DNA of 64,000 nt, taken from the NCBI RefSeq assembly GCF_003265705.1, contig NW_020312894.1, forward strand, positions 6,914,223 through 6,978,222, read 5' to 3'. The notes under the pieces were generated by a model. It saw only the letters and a list, made by a program, of their open reading frames with translations, was not told the origin of the DNA and searched no databases. Within the stretch, counting starts at the first letter, position 1. Each line of letters opens with the position of its first letter. The position numbers and the translations under genes were made by a program. Positions 1 through 11,530 of this stretch are shown here, piece after piece. The DNA comes from Callorhinus ursinus (Eukaryota; Chordata; Mammalia; Carnivora; Otariidae).

Positions 1-107
1 GCTCCACGGGAAACCTGCTTCTCCCTCTCCCACTCCCTCTGCTTGTGTTCCCTCTCTCGTTGTCTCTGTCAAAATAAATAAATAAAATCTTCTAAAAAAA
101 AAAAAAG
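1..107 (+). mobile_element. CanSINE, 3' end (cut by window edge)
   Basis: CT-rich segment, then aaataaataaataaaatctt-like tail and poly-A, typical of the 3' end of carnivore tRNA-Lys SINEs. The tRNA-like head is outside the window. Confidence 0.9.
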
Positions 108-1857
108 AATTCATGAGGTAACAGAGTACACAACAATCTCTAAATCTGAAATTTAGGCAGTATAATGTTACATAAAATATTCTGTCAAAGAGGATTTTTT
201 TTTTTTTTTTATGGCAGGCTAGCTCTGCTTAGGACCACGGCATTGCTGTGACAATCCTACTTCTTACACGGCCCTTCTGAACACGTGTGGACCACATGGA
301 TGCAGTGGAGTACTGCTGTCAGAACAGGTCTCTGAAGTCAGAAAGCTCAGGGTTTAAATCTTCAGATTTCACCAGCAGTGTGACCATGAGCAAACATCTA
401 CTCTTTACGAACTTTAGTTTACTCACTTATAAAATGGTACCATCAACACTGAATACATGTACAGCTCCAAGGATGAAAAAAATGTATACGTATGCACATA
501 CACATACACGGCTTAAAGTACAAGGCATAAGAGGCATTAAATAGACGCCAGTTTACTTCCTCCACATACAAGTCTACAGATTCTCAAAAGCCTCCCTGAT
601 TTTTCACAATAAGCCCTAAACAAGGTAAGGACAAAATGATTAAGGCTGGAAGACAAGCAGAGGGGTGGTAGGAGATTCATATTTCTGTTATGTGGTCTTT
701 TTGTAATGTGTGGGTTTTGAAGTCAAGGAATACTAAATGAATTTTTAAAAACTCCGTTAATGCAATATAATCACATACCGGAAAATGCATAAAATAAATC
801 ATACAGTAAAATGACTAATTACAAAGCAAATTATCCATGTAATCACTACCCAGGTCATGATACTGGTCCCTGCTAGCACCCAGCACCCAGCACCCATGTC
901 CCTTCTCATTCGCACAACAACCCCCCTCCTGGAGGTTAGCACTATGTGAACCTGCAAATTACTTCTTTTTCTTTATAACCTTCCTAACTTTGGAAAAAAT
1001 TTAAATTCATTACATAGCTTAATGAGCTTTCTCTATCTTAAAACATACTAAAACTAAAATCAAGTTAAATGTATTTCCCTCCTATCACCCTGTAGTTTAT
1101 GAGGATAGCAGCAATCTGGACAAATAATGTTCATATACGTGAGAACACATAGCAAGAGGAAAAACACAATTTACCAAAGATCTCATTTTTATCTTCTTCG
1201 ACTTTGTCAATATGTTTTCCTAAAAACAGACATGCATAAATTTACATAGATGCAGTTACTTTACTCTTTGATAGACACAGCAAAGACAAAAACTAAACAA
1301 AAAATAAGAAAAAAACCCAAGAATGCAAGAGACAAAACAGACATACTACTCTCTCTTCCTTTCTAAAAGCGTTATAATATTAATGTGGGTTAAGTCTCAG
1401 GAACTTCACCCAGAAAATCTTAAGGGCAATTTTAGGCTTAACAATCTAAAAATTAAGGTAAGAAGGTCAGTATTAAATTACAAACAGACCTGTGAGTCTC
1501 AATATTTGATAAGCATTTACTGTAAGTCTAAAGCTTAAAATATTCTATATATCACTATATCATATAATATTCTTACGACTTCAAGGAGATAATCGGTATT
1601 GATAAACATATTGGTAAGCTATTTTAAAAGCTAATAAAAATCTTTAAATATTTTGAATTAATTTTAAAAATCTAATCTAGCTATTCATAGTATTTTTTAT
1701 AAATTCTATTTTGAAAAATTTTTTAAAGTAATTTTTTCAATTAATTATAAGACATAAATTAGAGTATTTTTTACTCCTGTTCTATTTTTATTAACAAGAT
1801 CATTGGTTTTGTCTTCTTAAATGAGTTTACTGAATTAACATCTAAGTACTAACTAAC
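1..1857 (-). other. EDRF1: EDRF1 intron 6 (partial)
   Basis: AT-rich intronic sequence. It holds the end of a CanSINE (1-107) and a MIR-like remnant (about 310-440). No further exon was recognised. Small open frames here have no recognisable content. Confidence 0.7.
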
Positions 1858-2014
1858 CTGACTGGAAGCACTGGGATCTTCAGAAACTGAAGAAGGCATT
1901 TCAAAGGGGGCGGGCCACGAAGCCCCGTCTGAATCATTTGTCTGATCTGAACTGGATGATTCCTGCTGTTCTGCAGCAGATGGGACGGGCTGAGCGGCTC
2001 CATCGCCATTGATA
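1858..2014 (-). CDS. EDRF1: EDRF1 coding exon 6 (last exon in the window)
   Basis: 157 nt complete serine 212 and encode residues 213-264, from INGDGAAQPV through EQQESSSSDQTNDSDG to SVSEDPSASSQ. The acceptor is tttggccag and the donor CAG before GTTAGT (phase 0). It is serine-rich and acidic, probably disordered. Intron 5 before it is only 235 bp. I found no exon 7 in 1-1857, so it should lie beyond the left edge. Confidence 0.95.
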
Positions 2015-5000
2015 CTGGCCAAATCAGAAATAAAAATATCACATTGTTACTAAAGTTAACTTTATGTGATAGTCTACCAGTTTTTAAAAGCTAAATTCCA
2101 TAATCAACCATAAATCTTATTTAAAAAATAGAAGACATTGAAATGTCATCAATAGTTGCAAAACTTAAATTACTTTTATAGCTTAAAATTAAATTTCGGA
2201 ACAGAATTTCATTTTCCTTAAGATAAAAAATAATCAAGTAGCCAAGTACCTGTAATATAAAAACTTGGAAAGAATAGCCTTCTGATACCAGTGCTCTTTG
2301 CTCTTTTTCTTCCTCTGCCACTTCTGATCAATGAGTCTTTGATAAAATTCTTTCAGCCATGTCCAATCACCAGTCTGAGTAACAAAAGAAAATGATAAAT
2401 ACAACAAACCTGTAATCAAAACAATTTGTTACCCACTGCTCTTTTAAAGAAAATATACATACTATTTAATAAACACATACTCAAACACTATCTTTCTAGA
2501 CTCAATCCTATCACCTCTTTTGGGAAATCTGTCTTCCTTTTCTCCCTGAGCCAGGCTAGGAGAAGTGGTTTTTCTTTCTACCACATTCCTTAGTACCTGG
2601 AGTAAGTCCCAATAGGCATACCATATTGAAATTATCTGGGTATGTTTATCATGCCAAAACTGTAAGCTGCCAGCAAAGGACTGTGACTTACTCACTGTCA
2701 CATCCCAAGAGCTTGACCAGTGGCAAGCATACATAAATACTGAACTGCCAACAGTCCCCAGTCCGAGTACAGAAATGGAGAGCAAGCCTTGAGAAACTCA
2801 AACGTTACTGTTACACTTTTCAAAAAGTATCCACCATCACATGGGAGGGTGGGGAACTCATTTACCAAAATAGTTTGAGAAGCTCTGCTTTAAGCGAACC
2901 AATTAATTCTAATAACTATGTATTCAGAGGAATAATTTCTAACATTCTTCACATTTCCTGGCAGTTATGTTTCATGAGAATCTCTTTAATGGAGACATCA
3001 AAGGACTTTTCAAAAATTTTTAACTATCCCCTTAGATTTCTGATTTTTCACAACTTTCATCATTGGTTTCATCCTTTTCTTTGCAAGAATCCTGGCTGTT
3101 GGTTATAAATAAGTTTCTTCCCCGTTCACTCTGTTTTCTATTTTTTTGTTATTAAAACTTCTTTATATTCCACGAAACGTCTCATTTCTCAGTTGCCGAA
3201 CTGCATTCCCCCTTCAGCCTTTCTTTGAAACAATACTGCTAGTGCCCTTAAGTTGTTAAAATAAGTGCTTTAATGGTTGTTTTTCCACAAAAAGTATCAC
3301 CTGAGATGATCTCATGAAGAGTTCCTGAATATCTAACTCATCGAGTAAGAGAGTCCTTCCTATGCGGTGTACAGCCATGCTTACATGGGACTTGCTGTAG
3401 GGAATCTTCAGGAGCTTTTTTATGTTCTTTAAAAAATTAAGAGGAAAAATAGTTAAAAAAGACCTTTTAGTGTGACTTGAACTCTTTCAAATTTTAACTT
3501 CATTCAATTTTAAAGCATAATAAACTTTATTTTCCTAAGGTTATACGTACTGTACTGTACAGAAATAGCTAAATACAAACACGTGGAAGACAAAACTTTA
3601 AAACCAGGATCACCTACACTTTAGCTGTCATCCTATGTTAATGTAAATGGTGGGCAAAGATTTAGTTTTACACAATGGAATTTCCCAAAGTTAAGTGCGT
3701 ACAGGTCACTTTTGCACTGACCTACGCTTTTAGCATATCAGATAAAACTGACCAACTTAGGAGCAAAAGATTTTGCCATAGGTATCATTTCTAATTCTCA
3801 GCTGGTAACATTATATAAATCATCCCACACATTTTAATGACTTATAACAACTGCTACTATTAAAACACAGCCATCAATATTAGTTATTTACCACTGCCAG
3901 TGTTTTGGGTGTCATTCCTTCCTTTTTGAAAGGAGATGGGGCACAGTGTTACTTTACTAACAGAAAGGGTATTCGATAATCAGTTGTATCTTATTTCATC
4001 AGCAATTTTTCAAGACTACAGAACAGAGCATGTTATAAATCCCTGACAAACACCCCAATTACATTCTCCAATAAGGACACTTACTTCAGAGTCAGAGACA
4101 ACGTCTACATCATTTCCCACAGAATCAATAAAGTCGTACGCCATACCAAAGCTAATGAAGGGAACAAAGGCCACAAAGGTCATGCTCATGATACAAGTAG
4201 AGTTTATAAGAGATTACACTATCCCATCACTTCCAGGATACCCATCTTCCACATTCTTACATCTCTGCAATCAATATGCCTATCACCATTAGAATTAGTT
4301 TTTCCTTCTTCGTGGTACAAAGACTTCAATCAATCACATCTTAAATTCGACAAAATACAGTAATAATCATTAGAAGCAATTAATAGCAATTACTTTCTTT
4401 TTTGTAATTGCAAATCCCCCAAAAAGTCTCCAAGAGAAAGCAGTTCAAGATAGTATACTTTTTAGGTGACGAGATAAGAAAAATACAAGCAGAAACACTT
4501 ATCAGGATTTTAGTCTCTAGGACTGTGTTGCTAGTGATACACAATACCACTTTTTCGGGGGGGAAAAAAAAAGAAAGAACATTGACCCCAATTCAGCCCA
4601 AAGGAGAAAAGAAAAAAAAAATGTTGTGTCAGGTGCCACGTGAGGCACGTCTATAATCTCTAAGCCTGAAAAGCAGCTGATGTCACCATTTTTCAGTTAG
4701 TAAATGGCAGAGGATCAGAACAACTTACCTAGGACTGCCTCACTTCAAAGCATGCTCTGATGATTTACCATGCAGGGTAGGCAAGTTACTTAAGCTTTCT
4801 AAGCCTCAGTTTTCCCATGTGAAAATCAGTTAACCTAACTCAAAGGGTTGTGAGAATCCAATGAGCTAAACATATAAAGTACTTAGCACAAGTTTGCGCA
4901 TAGTCAATATAACTAGAATTTAAATCACTTCATAATATTTGTGTTGACATATAATTAAGCCATTCTTCTAAAAGAAAATATCTGGACTATTTCCAACTTT

Positions 5001-7147
5001 TTGCTAGTATAAATAATGCTACAAACAACGTTTTGCAAATATAACTTTTACCTTTGGAGGCATTAGGATAATTTCTAAACTACTAAATCATTAGGTTTTA
5101 ATGTATTTATGGCTCTCGTTGGTTATGTGGACATATTTTAGGTTCAGTCACAGAGAGGGAAAGAAAAGAAAAAAGCATCCTACACATTAAGTAGTCTACA
5201 AGAATACGAATGTTAGTATATGTTTCTCTATAAGAACCCAGGCCACTCTCACACTTAAATACCACCAGCAGAATTTCCAGCAACTGTCTCAGCAAGTATC
5301 AAAGTCAAGGGTATAGGTCACCCAACATGGTGGGTTTCTACATCAGGCTTTCTCAGATGAAACCATCCACCACCATTTAATGAAAAACTCTACAGGGCAG
5401 ATTAGGTAGTGCTAAGGGTTCTCCTCCTCATGTGCCACCCTGATTCTTTGTATTCACATACTCAAAAGGTATGTAGATCGGCTGAAAATAAAACAGCTGA
5501 TTGAATTTAAGTGGTCAAAACTCAGCTTTGTTAATAATATGATGCAGACCCGAAAAGAAATTTACGCAACTGATGTCTTCATATTAGAATACAATCCTAC
5601 TGGGGAGAAAAAGGACTTTGAAAGTCAAACACAACCTTTTTCTAAAGAGAAATCTCACCAAGGTGATAAGCATTACAAATTAAAACGAAAAAGCAAACAT
5701 TAGAGTCTGGGGGCTGGCTGGGGGGGAGGGGGTTGTTGAGAGACAAGTAAAAATGCCACTGATTAATATTTACCTTGAAAATGGCTTGCTTTTCTTACTG
5801 TTGCCAAGAATGGTAGTTCCTGCTGGCCCTAGTTTGGCACTCTCTCGTAACCAGTTGGCAGGTGGGAGTTTCAAGTCTGTTTTCTCTTCAAGGCGTGCAA
5901 ATGCTGTTCTAGGAGGGGCAGAAGAGTATTTCACCACAGCTCGGCTCTTCACTTCATTGCCTCCAAGAAATAAAGCTGATCCCTAATTAACACATTGAAC
6001 AAAACTTTTAATAACACTACTAGGAATTAAATATCCTACCTTTATAAAAAAAAACAAACAAACAACAAACCACCACATCAGCCTTCACAAGAATATATGC
6101 TACACTTTTCTCATAGCAATAAATGCAAGCATACACTGTCGTATTTACTTAGCTCTTTTTCACATAATTTCAAAGAAAAACATGAGTCAAGAAGTACAAT
6201 GTTTATGATTATCAGCTAAGACAGTGAACAAGCAAAAGCCAAGGACAGTCAAAAGAATCATATCAGCAAAATGCAAAATTTGATAAAACCTCTGCTTGTT
6301 ATTGAAGATGTATTATTTCAATTTCAGTAACATATCATTTAGAAAGTCGTTTGTGGTAGGATATCTGGGACGTTTTTGTTTTTTAAGTAAACTCTACGCT
6401 CAACGTGGGGCTTGAACTCACCACCAAGAGACCAAGAATCCTTCCTTCCACTAACTCAGCTAGCCAGGCGCCCCTGGGGCTTGTTTTCAAGCAAACGTTT
6501 AGTAAGTGATTCGTCGGTTCATTACACACTCTGAACCTTCACCTTCGCAGGAAGGCACTGCGGGTTCCTCACACTCTTCACTTGCACACCCCCAAGCAAG
6601 CTCAGTGTCCGAGTTCACTATCCTAACCTTTCACGCAGTCCATTTTCGGCCCGGGAAACACTAGAAACCCTTCAAGGATTACCTCGATCCCATCTCGGTG
6701 AGCTCCCCGCTGACACCCTCTCTTTTCCCTCCAGCTTTGCACGACTGTGCCACATTTTGGAACCACATATTCACACGTACGCTCGACAGCCGAGATCGTG
6801 CCTAACTCGCCCGTCGGTTATAACCGAGGGGGAAGCCAGAACTGCTTTTAATACGAGTGACTTGGATGCAAACACCCGAATGCCTGACCACAGACACACG
6901 GGCTTCCACTCCGTTTGGGGGACTGTCCGGGAGACGCAGAGAAGGCATCAGCAGCCTCCGGGAACCGTAACATGCCTCCCCCGCGGAGCGGGCCCGCAGC
7001 CCCCGGAGCCCTGCAGGTCCCGCCCCAGGACGGACTCACCTGTGCAGAAGATTCCTCGGATTCTCCCTGGGACAGGAGGCTAAGCCCTCCTCGAGCAGCG
7101 GCCCCGGCCGGCGGAGACTCCGCTCCAGCCTCCTTGGAGTCCCCCAT
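1858..7147 (-). CDS. EDRF1: EDRF1, erythroid differentiation regulatory factor 1, 5' part (coding exons 1-6)
   Basis: Six exons joined through GT-AG introns give one continuous 264-residue N-terminal part, and the rest lies beyond the left edge. Recognised from recalled human EDRF1: the start MGDSKEAGAE, the block KSRAVVKYSSAPPRTAF, LPPANWLRESAKLGPAG, AYDFIDSVGNDVD and GDWTWLKEFYQRLIDQKWQ all fit. The published role is a nuclear regulator of erythroid differentiation that affects GATA1 activity and globin expression. The molecular mechanism is poorly known. The TPR-like part of the family lies further downstream and is not in this window. A basic patch (RKKKSK, residues 191-196) could be a nuclear localisation signal, which is inference. 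The end of exon 6 is Ser/Gln-rich and acidic. No frameshift or stop is seen. The gene starts in a CpG island and runs away from TEX36. Confidence 0.96.
2250..2374 (-). CDS. EDRF1: EDRF1 coding exon 5
   Basis: 125 nt encode residues 171-211 plus two bases of codon 212. The sequence runs TGDWTWLKEFYQRLIDQKWQ and then the basic RKKKSK and EHWYQKAILSKFLYY. The acceptor is tgttactcag and the donor AG before GTACTT (phase 2). This aromatic and basic block is the strongest family signature in the window. Confidence 0.96.
2375..3300 (-). other. EDRF1: EDRF1 intron 4
   Basis: Contains a plus-oriented L2-like fragment (about 2480-2760), recognised by its hydropathic CT-rich text and the trailing phrases close to L2 3' ends. 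The antisense open frame over it (2462-2785) is not a gene. The rest is AT-rich. Confidence 0.6.
3301..3426 (-). CDS. EDRF1: EDRF1 coding exon 4
   Basis: 126 nt encode residues 129-170: NIKKLLKIPY, then SKSHVSMAVHRIGRTLLLDE, then LDIQELFMRSSQ. The acceptor is tttttaaag. The donor is CAG before GTGATA, weaker than consensus at +4 to +6. Both flanking introns are phase 0. Confidence 0.95.
3427..5773 (-). other. EDRF1: EDRF1 introns 3 and 2 (apart from exon 3)
   Basis: Mostly AT-rich unique-looking sequence around exon 3 (4085-4151). A plus-oriented MIR remnant lies at about 4740-4920, with the typical text of a splice-free tRNA-type SINE (ggcaagttacttaa, cctcagttttccc). No other gene seen. Confidence 0.6.
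4085..4151 (-). CDS. EDRF1: EDRF1 coding exon 3
   Basis: A 67-nt exon that completes the split serine codon 106 and encodes FGMAYDFIDSVGNDVDVVSD and then SE (residues 107-128). The acceptor is ttcattag and the donor GAA before GTAAGT. The frame agrees with both neighbouring exons, which strongly supports this short exon. Confidence 0.95.
5774..5982 (-). CDS. EDRF1: EDRF1 coding exon 2
   Basis: 209 nt encode residues 37-105 plus two bases of codon 106. It starts GSALFLGGNE after a ttaattag acceptor and ends in KSKPFS plus AG before GTAAAT (phase 2). It carries the family block NWLRESAKLGPAG. The plus strand here is also open (5753-5986), but only as an antisense shadow. Confidence 0.96.
5983..7039 (-). 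other. EDRF1: EDRF1 intron 1
   Basis: 1057 bp. It contains one old minus-oriented CanSINE remnant (6373-6475) and then becomes progressively GC-rich toward the CpG island. Nothing coding was recognised. Confidence 0.65.
6373..6475 (-). mobile_element. Old CanSINE remnant
   Basis: Reverse-oriented SINE ending agccaggcgcccc, with the older body text ctctacgctcaacgtggggc. It is diverged and lacks the CT-rich segment of younger copies. Confidence 0.8.
7040..7147 (-). CDS. EDRF1: EDRF1 coding exon 1
   Basis: Encodes residues 1-36, from MGDSKEAGAE to EESSAQ. The start codon (plus-strand cat at 7145-7147) has G at -3 and G at +4, a good Kozak context. The exon ends CAG before GTGAGT, so the intron is in phase 0. 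It is Ala/Gly/Ser-rich and lies inside the CpG island. The frame stays open upstream to a GTG near 7258, but there is no in-frame ATG, so the annotated ATG is preferred. Confidence 0.96.
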
Positions 7148-7420
7148 CACCTCCGCCCAGGGTAGGCGAGGCGGAACGGGATCCGAGGAGCCGCGACAGA
7201 AACCGGGCCCACTGGCGCGGCAGCACAGCAAAGCAGGAGCCAGAGACGCCCCGCTCACTGCGCTTCCGGTCTCTGACCGGAAGGAGTCGCGGTGACGCGC
7301 TCAAATCTCGCGATCTTTGTGCCAGAGGCCCGGTCCCGTCTTCCCCCGTGGAAGCCACCTTCGCGGCGGAGGCAGGAGGTGTAGTGCGCCTGCGCCTGTC
7401 GGAATCTCTTCAGGGGACCA
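7148..7420 (-). promoter_or_regulatory. EDRF1: EDRF1 proximal promoter / 5'UTR with ETS pair and TCTCGCGA
   Basis: Within 120-170 bp upstream of the ATG lie CTTCCGGT (7263-7270) and its exact reverse complement ACCGGAAG (7276-7283), separated by 5 bp. Next come a TGACGC half-site (about 7293) and TCTCGCGA (7306-7313). ETS/GABP sites and the TCTCGCGAGA class are known elements of TATA-less CpG-island promoters. The transcription start site itself cannot be read from the sequence. Confidence 0.7.
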
Positions 7421-7924
7421 CGTCTCGCGGTAGCTGATTCCCAGGCTCCACCCCTTGCACGCCTCTAGCCTTTGTTGGCAAACAAGTTCTGGCGACTAGG
7501 GCTCGGGGGTGTCAGTTTCCTCGAGGTTGTCGCAGCGCGGGCGGAGAGGTGCTGCAGTCCGTGTAACCAGCGGTTCCAGTGAGATAGAGTAGCGAGGTCT
7601 TAGTGCTCCTGCCTCCCCAGCCTGCAGTGCCCCCACCGGCTTACAGACGGGCTCACAGCCCCAGGAAGGCAGAGATCAGGTGCCCAGGTGCGCGCCCGGG
7701 CTCGGCGTCCTGCCCCCGCATCACAATGCGAGGTTGGCCCCGCGGCCCCGAGTGTTGGAGCGGCGGCCCTCCGCCTTTACCGAAGGACGCATTTCAGAGG
7801 CGGTCGCACCTCCACAGGGTTTTGCAAGGTGCCGCGTTTGCTTAGTGACTCGGGAAGCATCTGCGGAAAGCCTGCTACTTGTCAGGCCCTAGGGAGCTAG
7901 CAAAGGGCTTTCTGGGTGGTCCTG

Positions 7925-8050
7925 GGGCTTCTCCAGCGTTAGTGTGCAGAGGAAACACCTGGAGATCTAGTTGACATGCAGATTCTGATTTTCTAGGCCC
8001 GGGATTCTGCATTTCTAACAGACCTCTAGGAGATGATGCCAGTGCTTTGA
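7925..8050. repeat. MER5-like DNA transposon remnant
   Basis: Text such as aaacacctggagatctag, agattctgatt and ctgcatttctaacag resembles the palindromic MER5 (hAT-Charlie) non-autonomous elements. Diverged. Confidence 0.55.
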
Positions 8051-8149
8051 GTAGTAAGGAAGTAGAGAAACAGCCAGGGCGGTGTGAAGGCTTGGGAGAT
8101 GCTAGGCTGTCTTCTGCTCAGACTCCTCATCTACTGTCTTATCAAGCCT

Positions 8150-9040
8150 AGTTAAATGCAGCCACATCCTTCATAAAAATTTGCTTTGTTTTGTGGTAAA
8201 ACATTGGAAGGTTTTTGGAAAAATTAACTTTGCCTTGCAGTATTTGGCTGTCTCAACTTGTAAGTTACATTTGGCCCTGATAACTCACTATGTGCATATT
8301 CACACGTCCTTGTGACATCCTTGTGATTGAGGAAGCTCAGTTTACCAATTGTTTTCAAATGTAATGAAACATTCTTGTGAATTATATTTAACAATGAATT
8401 ATACTTAATAGTACATTTTGTAAACACTTCAACATACTGATTTTGCTTTTTATCGTTTTTTGTTTGTATTTTGTAGTCCTTTTTTTGCAAGGTAATACAT
8501 TACTTACTGTAGTAAAAAATTGAGCACAATTTAAATTAGCTTTAGGAAGATGTTTAAGTCTTTTGGTATGTAATACCATTAACTTGTGCAGCTATCTTCT
8601 TCAGGAATGTTCAAGAACATTTCAATTGTACATATGATGTTAAATGATAAAATTTTAAAAAGCAAATATGCATTATTTTCCTAATTTTTAAAACGTATCT
8701 TTTTCTTGCCTCTATGTCCATAAAAACGTCTGAGTGGTGAGATGAAGTGATTTAAAATTCTTTAAAGTTTTTATTTTCCAATTTTTTCTGATTGTGCATT
8801 TTATCATAAAACATAATTTTTATTAAACTTTTAAACATATATGCTTTAGCTTCCAGTAATCTTTAAGTTCTTTTGTTTTATTGTATAATTTTTTGTAAGA
8901 AGGGATTTTCTGAGATATCAGTAATTCTTTTATTCAGGACTCAAATATATTGCAGGCTTCTTGAGAAGTAGGTTCCTGAACCCTTGGTGATGTTATTAAG
9001 TGGGAAAATGTGCTGGAAATGCCCTTTGAAAAGGCAGAGA
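8150..9040. other. AT-rich intergenic stretch, nothing recognised
   Basis: Low-GC sequence with short T and A runs. Small open frames on the minus strand have no recognisable motif. It may be decayed LINE sequence. Confidence 0.5.
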
Positions 9041-9240
9041 GGGGGTGCCTGGGTGGCTCTGTTGGTTAAGCGTTGGACTCTTGATTTCGGATCAGGTCGT
9101 GATCTCAGGGTTGTGAGATCAGGCCCCATGTAGGGCTCCTCATTCAGCATGGAGTCTGCTTGAGATTCTCTCTCTCCCTCTGCCCCTACCCCCCACTCAC
9201 ATTCTCCCTCTCTCTAATAAATATATATTTAAAAAAGAAG
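9041..9240 (+). mobile_element. CanSINE
   Basis: Head gggggtgcctgggtggctct, then ggttaagcgttggactcttg, a CT-rich part and an A-rich tail. It is immediately followed by a second SINE in the same orientation. Confidence 0.93.
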
Positions 9241-9245
9241 AAGAA

Positions 9246-9391
9246 CGGGTCACTGGGGTGGCTCAGTTGGTTATGTGTCGACTCTTGATTTCAGCCCAGG
9301 TCGTGATCTGGAATGGAGTCCCACATCAGGCTCCTTACTCAGTGGGGAGCCTGCTTCTCCCTCTCCCTCTGCCTGCCGCTCCCCCTGCTTG

Positions 9392-9435
<44 letters not shown>

Positions 9436-9482
9436 CAAATAAATAAAGTCTTAAAAAAAAAGAAAGAAAGAAAGAAAGAAAG
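9246..9482 (+). mobile_element. CanSINE with long (CT)n and (GAAA)n tail
   Basis: Head ggggtggctcagttggtta, a pure CT run at about 9398-9431, then an aaataaataaagtctt tail extended as (AAAG)n. It lies in tandem with the SINE ending at 9240. Confidence 0.93.
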
Positions 9483-9811
9483 TAGAGAGGAATGAAACAG
9501 TAAAATTCAGCATAGAAAAAGAGGTCAGCTGCAGAAAGGGTGCTGGGAGCAGAGAGGGGCTTCAGGCTGGGGGTGGGAGGACCAATGACTCCCATCCGCT
9601 CAGGACAATTTGTGGCATGAAACCTGAGGGGAGACTGGGTTTCCTGAGGCCACTCCCAGGGCTAGAACCAGCAAGCTATAGGCAGCAATGGAGTGGGATT
9701 CGGGAGGGCAGGAGAAACTGGGCACATCTGAGTTACAGAAAGTTGATCCATTCTTCTAGCTAAATGCTTGTTAATTGCTTTCTTTTCTCTGTTCAAACAC
9801 TTTTAAGTGCT

Positions 9812-9842
9812 GTGTGTGTGTATGTGTGTGTGAGAGAGAGAG
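9812..9842. repeat. (TG)n/(GA)n microsatellite
   Basis: An interrupted TG run followed by a short GA run. Confidence 0.8.
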
Positions 9843-10024
9843 TTATCATTTTTTCTAATGTAAGTGATTGAAATTTAATGTTGTGGGTAACATGTATGAT
9901 TACTTCCAGAATTTCACATTTTAAGAAGCTTATTTATGTTTCTTTTTGTATTGTATCAATGTCTGCCTTCTGCCTCCTTCCCTGTCCCCCAGCCAATCAG
10001 CACTCTTAGGTGTTTACCTGGCTC

Positions 10025-10425
10025 CCTAGCACCTGATATTTTCACCACTTAGGAAATGTTTGTTGAATGAATGAACTGCTTACAGTTTTTTGCTTCAACA
10101 GGTTGTTCCAGAAGTCCATATATGCTGGTGCTTTTCCTCTGCTTAGAATACCTTTCCCTTCCTCACCTAGCTTATTCCTCAAGACTCATCTCAGGTAGCA
10201 TCCCTAAGTCTCTCCTGACACCTCCCCCTCCTCACCCCTTAGGGTCCCTTTTCTTGTTCCCAAAGCTTATATGTAGCTTTATCCTGCACTTGCCACTTTA
10301 TAGAAAAATTACCTGTTTGTATTTGCCTCTCTTGCCACCTGTGAGCTCCTCAGGGGCTAGTGTCCCATCTGATCAACTGTTTTACCAACACCAGGGCACA
10401 GCACCAGCCCATTGAACTGTTTCAG
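10025..10425 (+). repeat. L2 LINE 3'-end remnants
   Basis: Text like aatgtttgttgaatgaatga near 10051-10075 is an L2 3' terminus. A second L2 fragment follows (cttcctcacctag, ctcaagactcatctcagg, ctgtgagctcctcaggg). The open frame at 10071-10415 comes from this repeat. Confidence 0.7.
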
Positions 10426-10786
10426 CCCTTAGGCAATGTAGGTAAAATAACTAGTATGACAGGCTTTTAAAATGCTTACCAAAGTGTTTGAGACATAAAA
10501 ACAATGTTGTTGGCTCCAGTTTTTTTTTAATCTGCAAAATCAAAGCTAAAAATGTATAATGAAGTATTTCCAAACTATTGCTGTCAGTCATTAATTATTA
10601 AAGTTAGTCTTCACAAACAGCTTGTTCCATTCTAAAACAATTTGTAGGTTAGACTGTATTTACAAATCTCATCTCCCAGCACACGTTATGATTTCAGAGA
10701 GATCCCAATCATAAATTTGCTTAGTCATAGCACACAGTATTTTCCAAAGCAAAATTAGAAATCTTGTCATAAAAGTTTACAGTTCT

Positions 10787-10982
10787 GGGGCCACCTGGGT
10801 GGCTCAGTCAGTTAAGCATCTGCCTTTGGCTCAGGTCATGATCCCAGGGCCCTGGGATTGAGTTCCCGCATGGGGCTCCCTGCTCCTTGGAGAGTCTGCT
10901 TCTCCTGTTGCCCCTCCCCCCACTCATTCTCTCACTCTCTCTCTCTCTCTCAAATAAAGATATAAAATCTTTAAAAAGAAAA
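10787..10982 (+). mobile_element. CanSINE with target-site duplication
   Basis: Full-length SINE from ggggccacctgggtggctca to its A-rich tail. A duplication close to gtttacagttct lies on both sides (10775-10786 and 10983-10994). Confidence 0.94.
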
Positions 10983-11139
10983 TGTTACAGTTCTATGCAA
11001 GGAAGATGCGTCTAGGACCCTGGGAGTTCTGCCCGCAGAGCAGAAAACATGCAGGGACCGCTTAGAATAGGGCTTGTGCCTTGAGAAGTGCCACGGTCCC
11101 CTCCACGACCTAGTGTCTTACACCTACCCACCCTCCATG

Positions 11140-11345
11140 GTTTACTTTGCCTGTGGGACCTTGGAAGGCCCTGGGTTTCTGATTCCTTGCCCTGGACTTT
11201 TCGAGCTGGAAGAGAGATTTGAGATGATCTGAGCCAATCCCATCCCTCTGTATAGATTGAACAGTGCAGTCCAGAAAGGAGGATAGAATTGACTTGTTGA
11301 ACATCATACAAAACTAGTTTCACAGCAAAGGCAGGATGAGCCTCA
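11140..11345 (-). repeat. Possible MIR remnant
   Basis: Diverged text suggestive of the MIR/MIR3 antisense core (cagtccagaaagg, cacagcaaaggcagg). Low certainty. Confidence 0.35.
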
Positions 11346-11379
11346 GACTCCCACACAGCCACTGGACCTTTAATTTGTC

Positions 11380-11530
11380 TCAGAATCACCCGAGGAACGT
11401 GTTAAGCCAGTAGATCCTCCAGCCATCTCCAGATTCAAAATCAGTAGGGTAGTGCCGAGAATCTGCATTTTTAGCAAGGTTCCAGTATCTGACCACTGCG
11501 GCCGGTGACCAGAGTTTAGAACAGTGATCT
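11380..11530. repeat. MER5-like remnant
   Basis: Contains cagaatcaccc near the start and gagaatctgcatttttagca in the middle, phrases typical of MER5-type elements. Confidence 0.65.

Larger units (their letters stand above)
6900..7800. promoter_or_regulatory. CpG island over the EDRF1 5' end
   Basis: This stretch is GC-rich with frequent undepleted CpG, unlike the AT-rich DNA on either side. It covers EDRF1 exon 1 and continues about 650 bp upstream of the ATG. The upstream half could also drive divergent transcription toward TEX36 (inference). The borders are by eye. Confidence 0.8.

Noticed and set aside
5753..5986. Plus-strand open frame.
   Set aside because: It is the antisense shadow of EDRF1 exon 2.
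6848..7258. Longer EDRF1 N-terminus, from an upstream in-frame start.
   Set aside because: The upstream start is GTG, not ATG. The ATG at 7147 has good context and matches the recalled human start.
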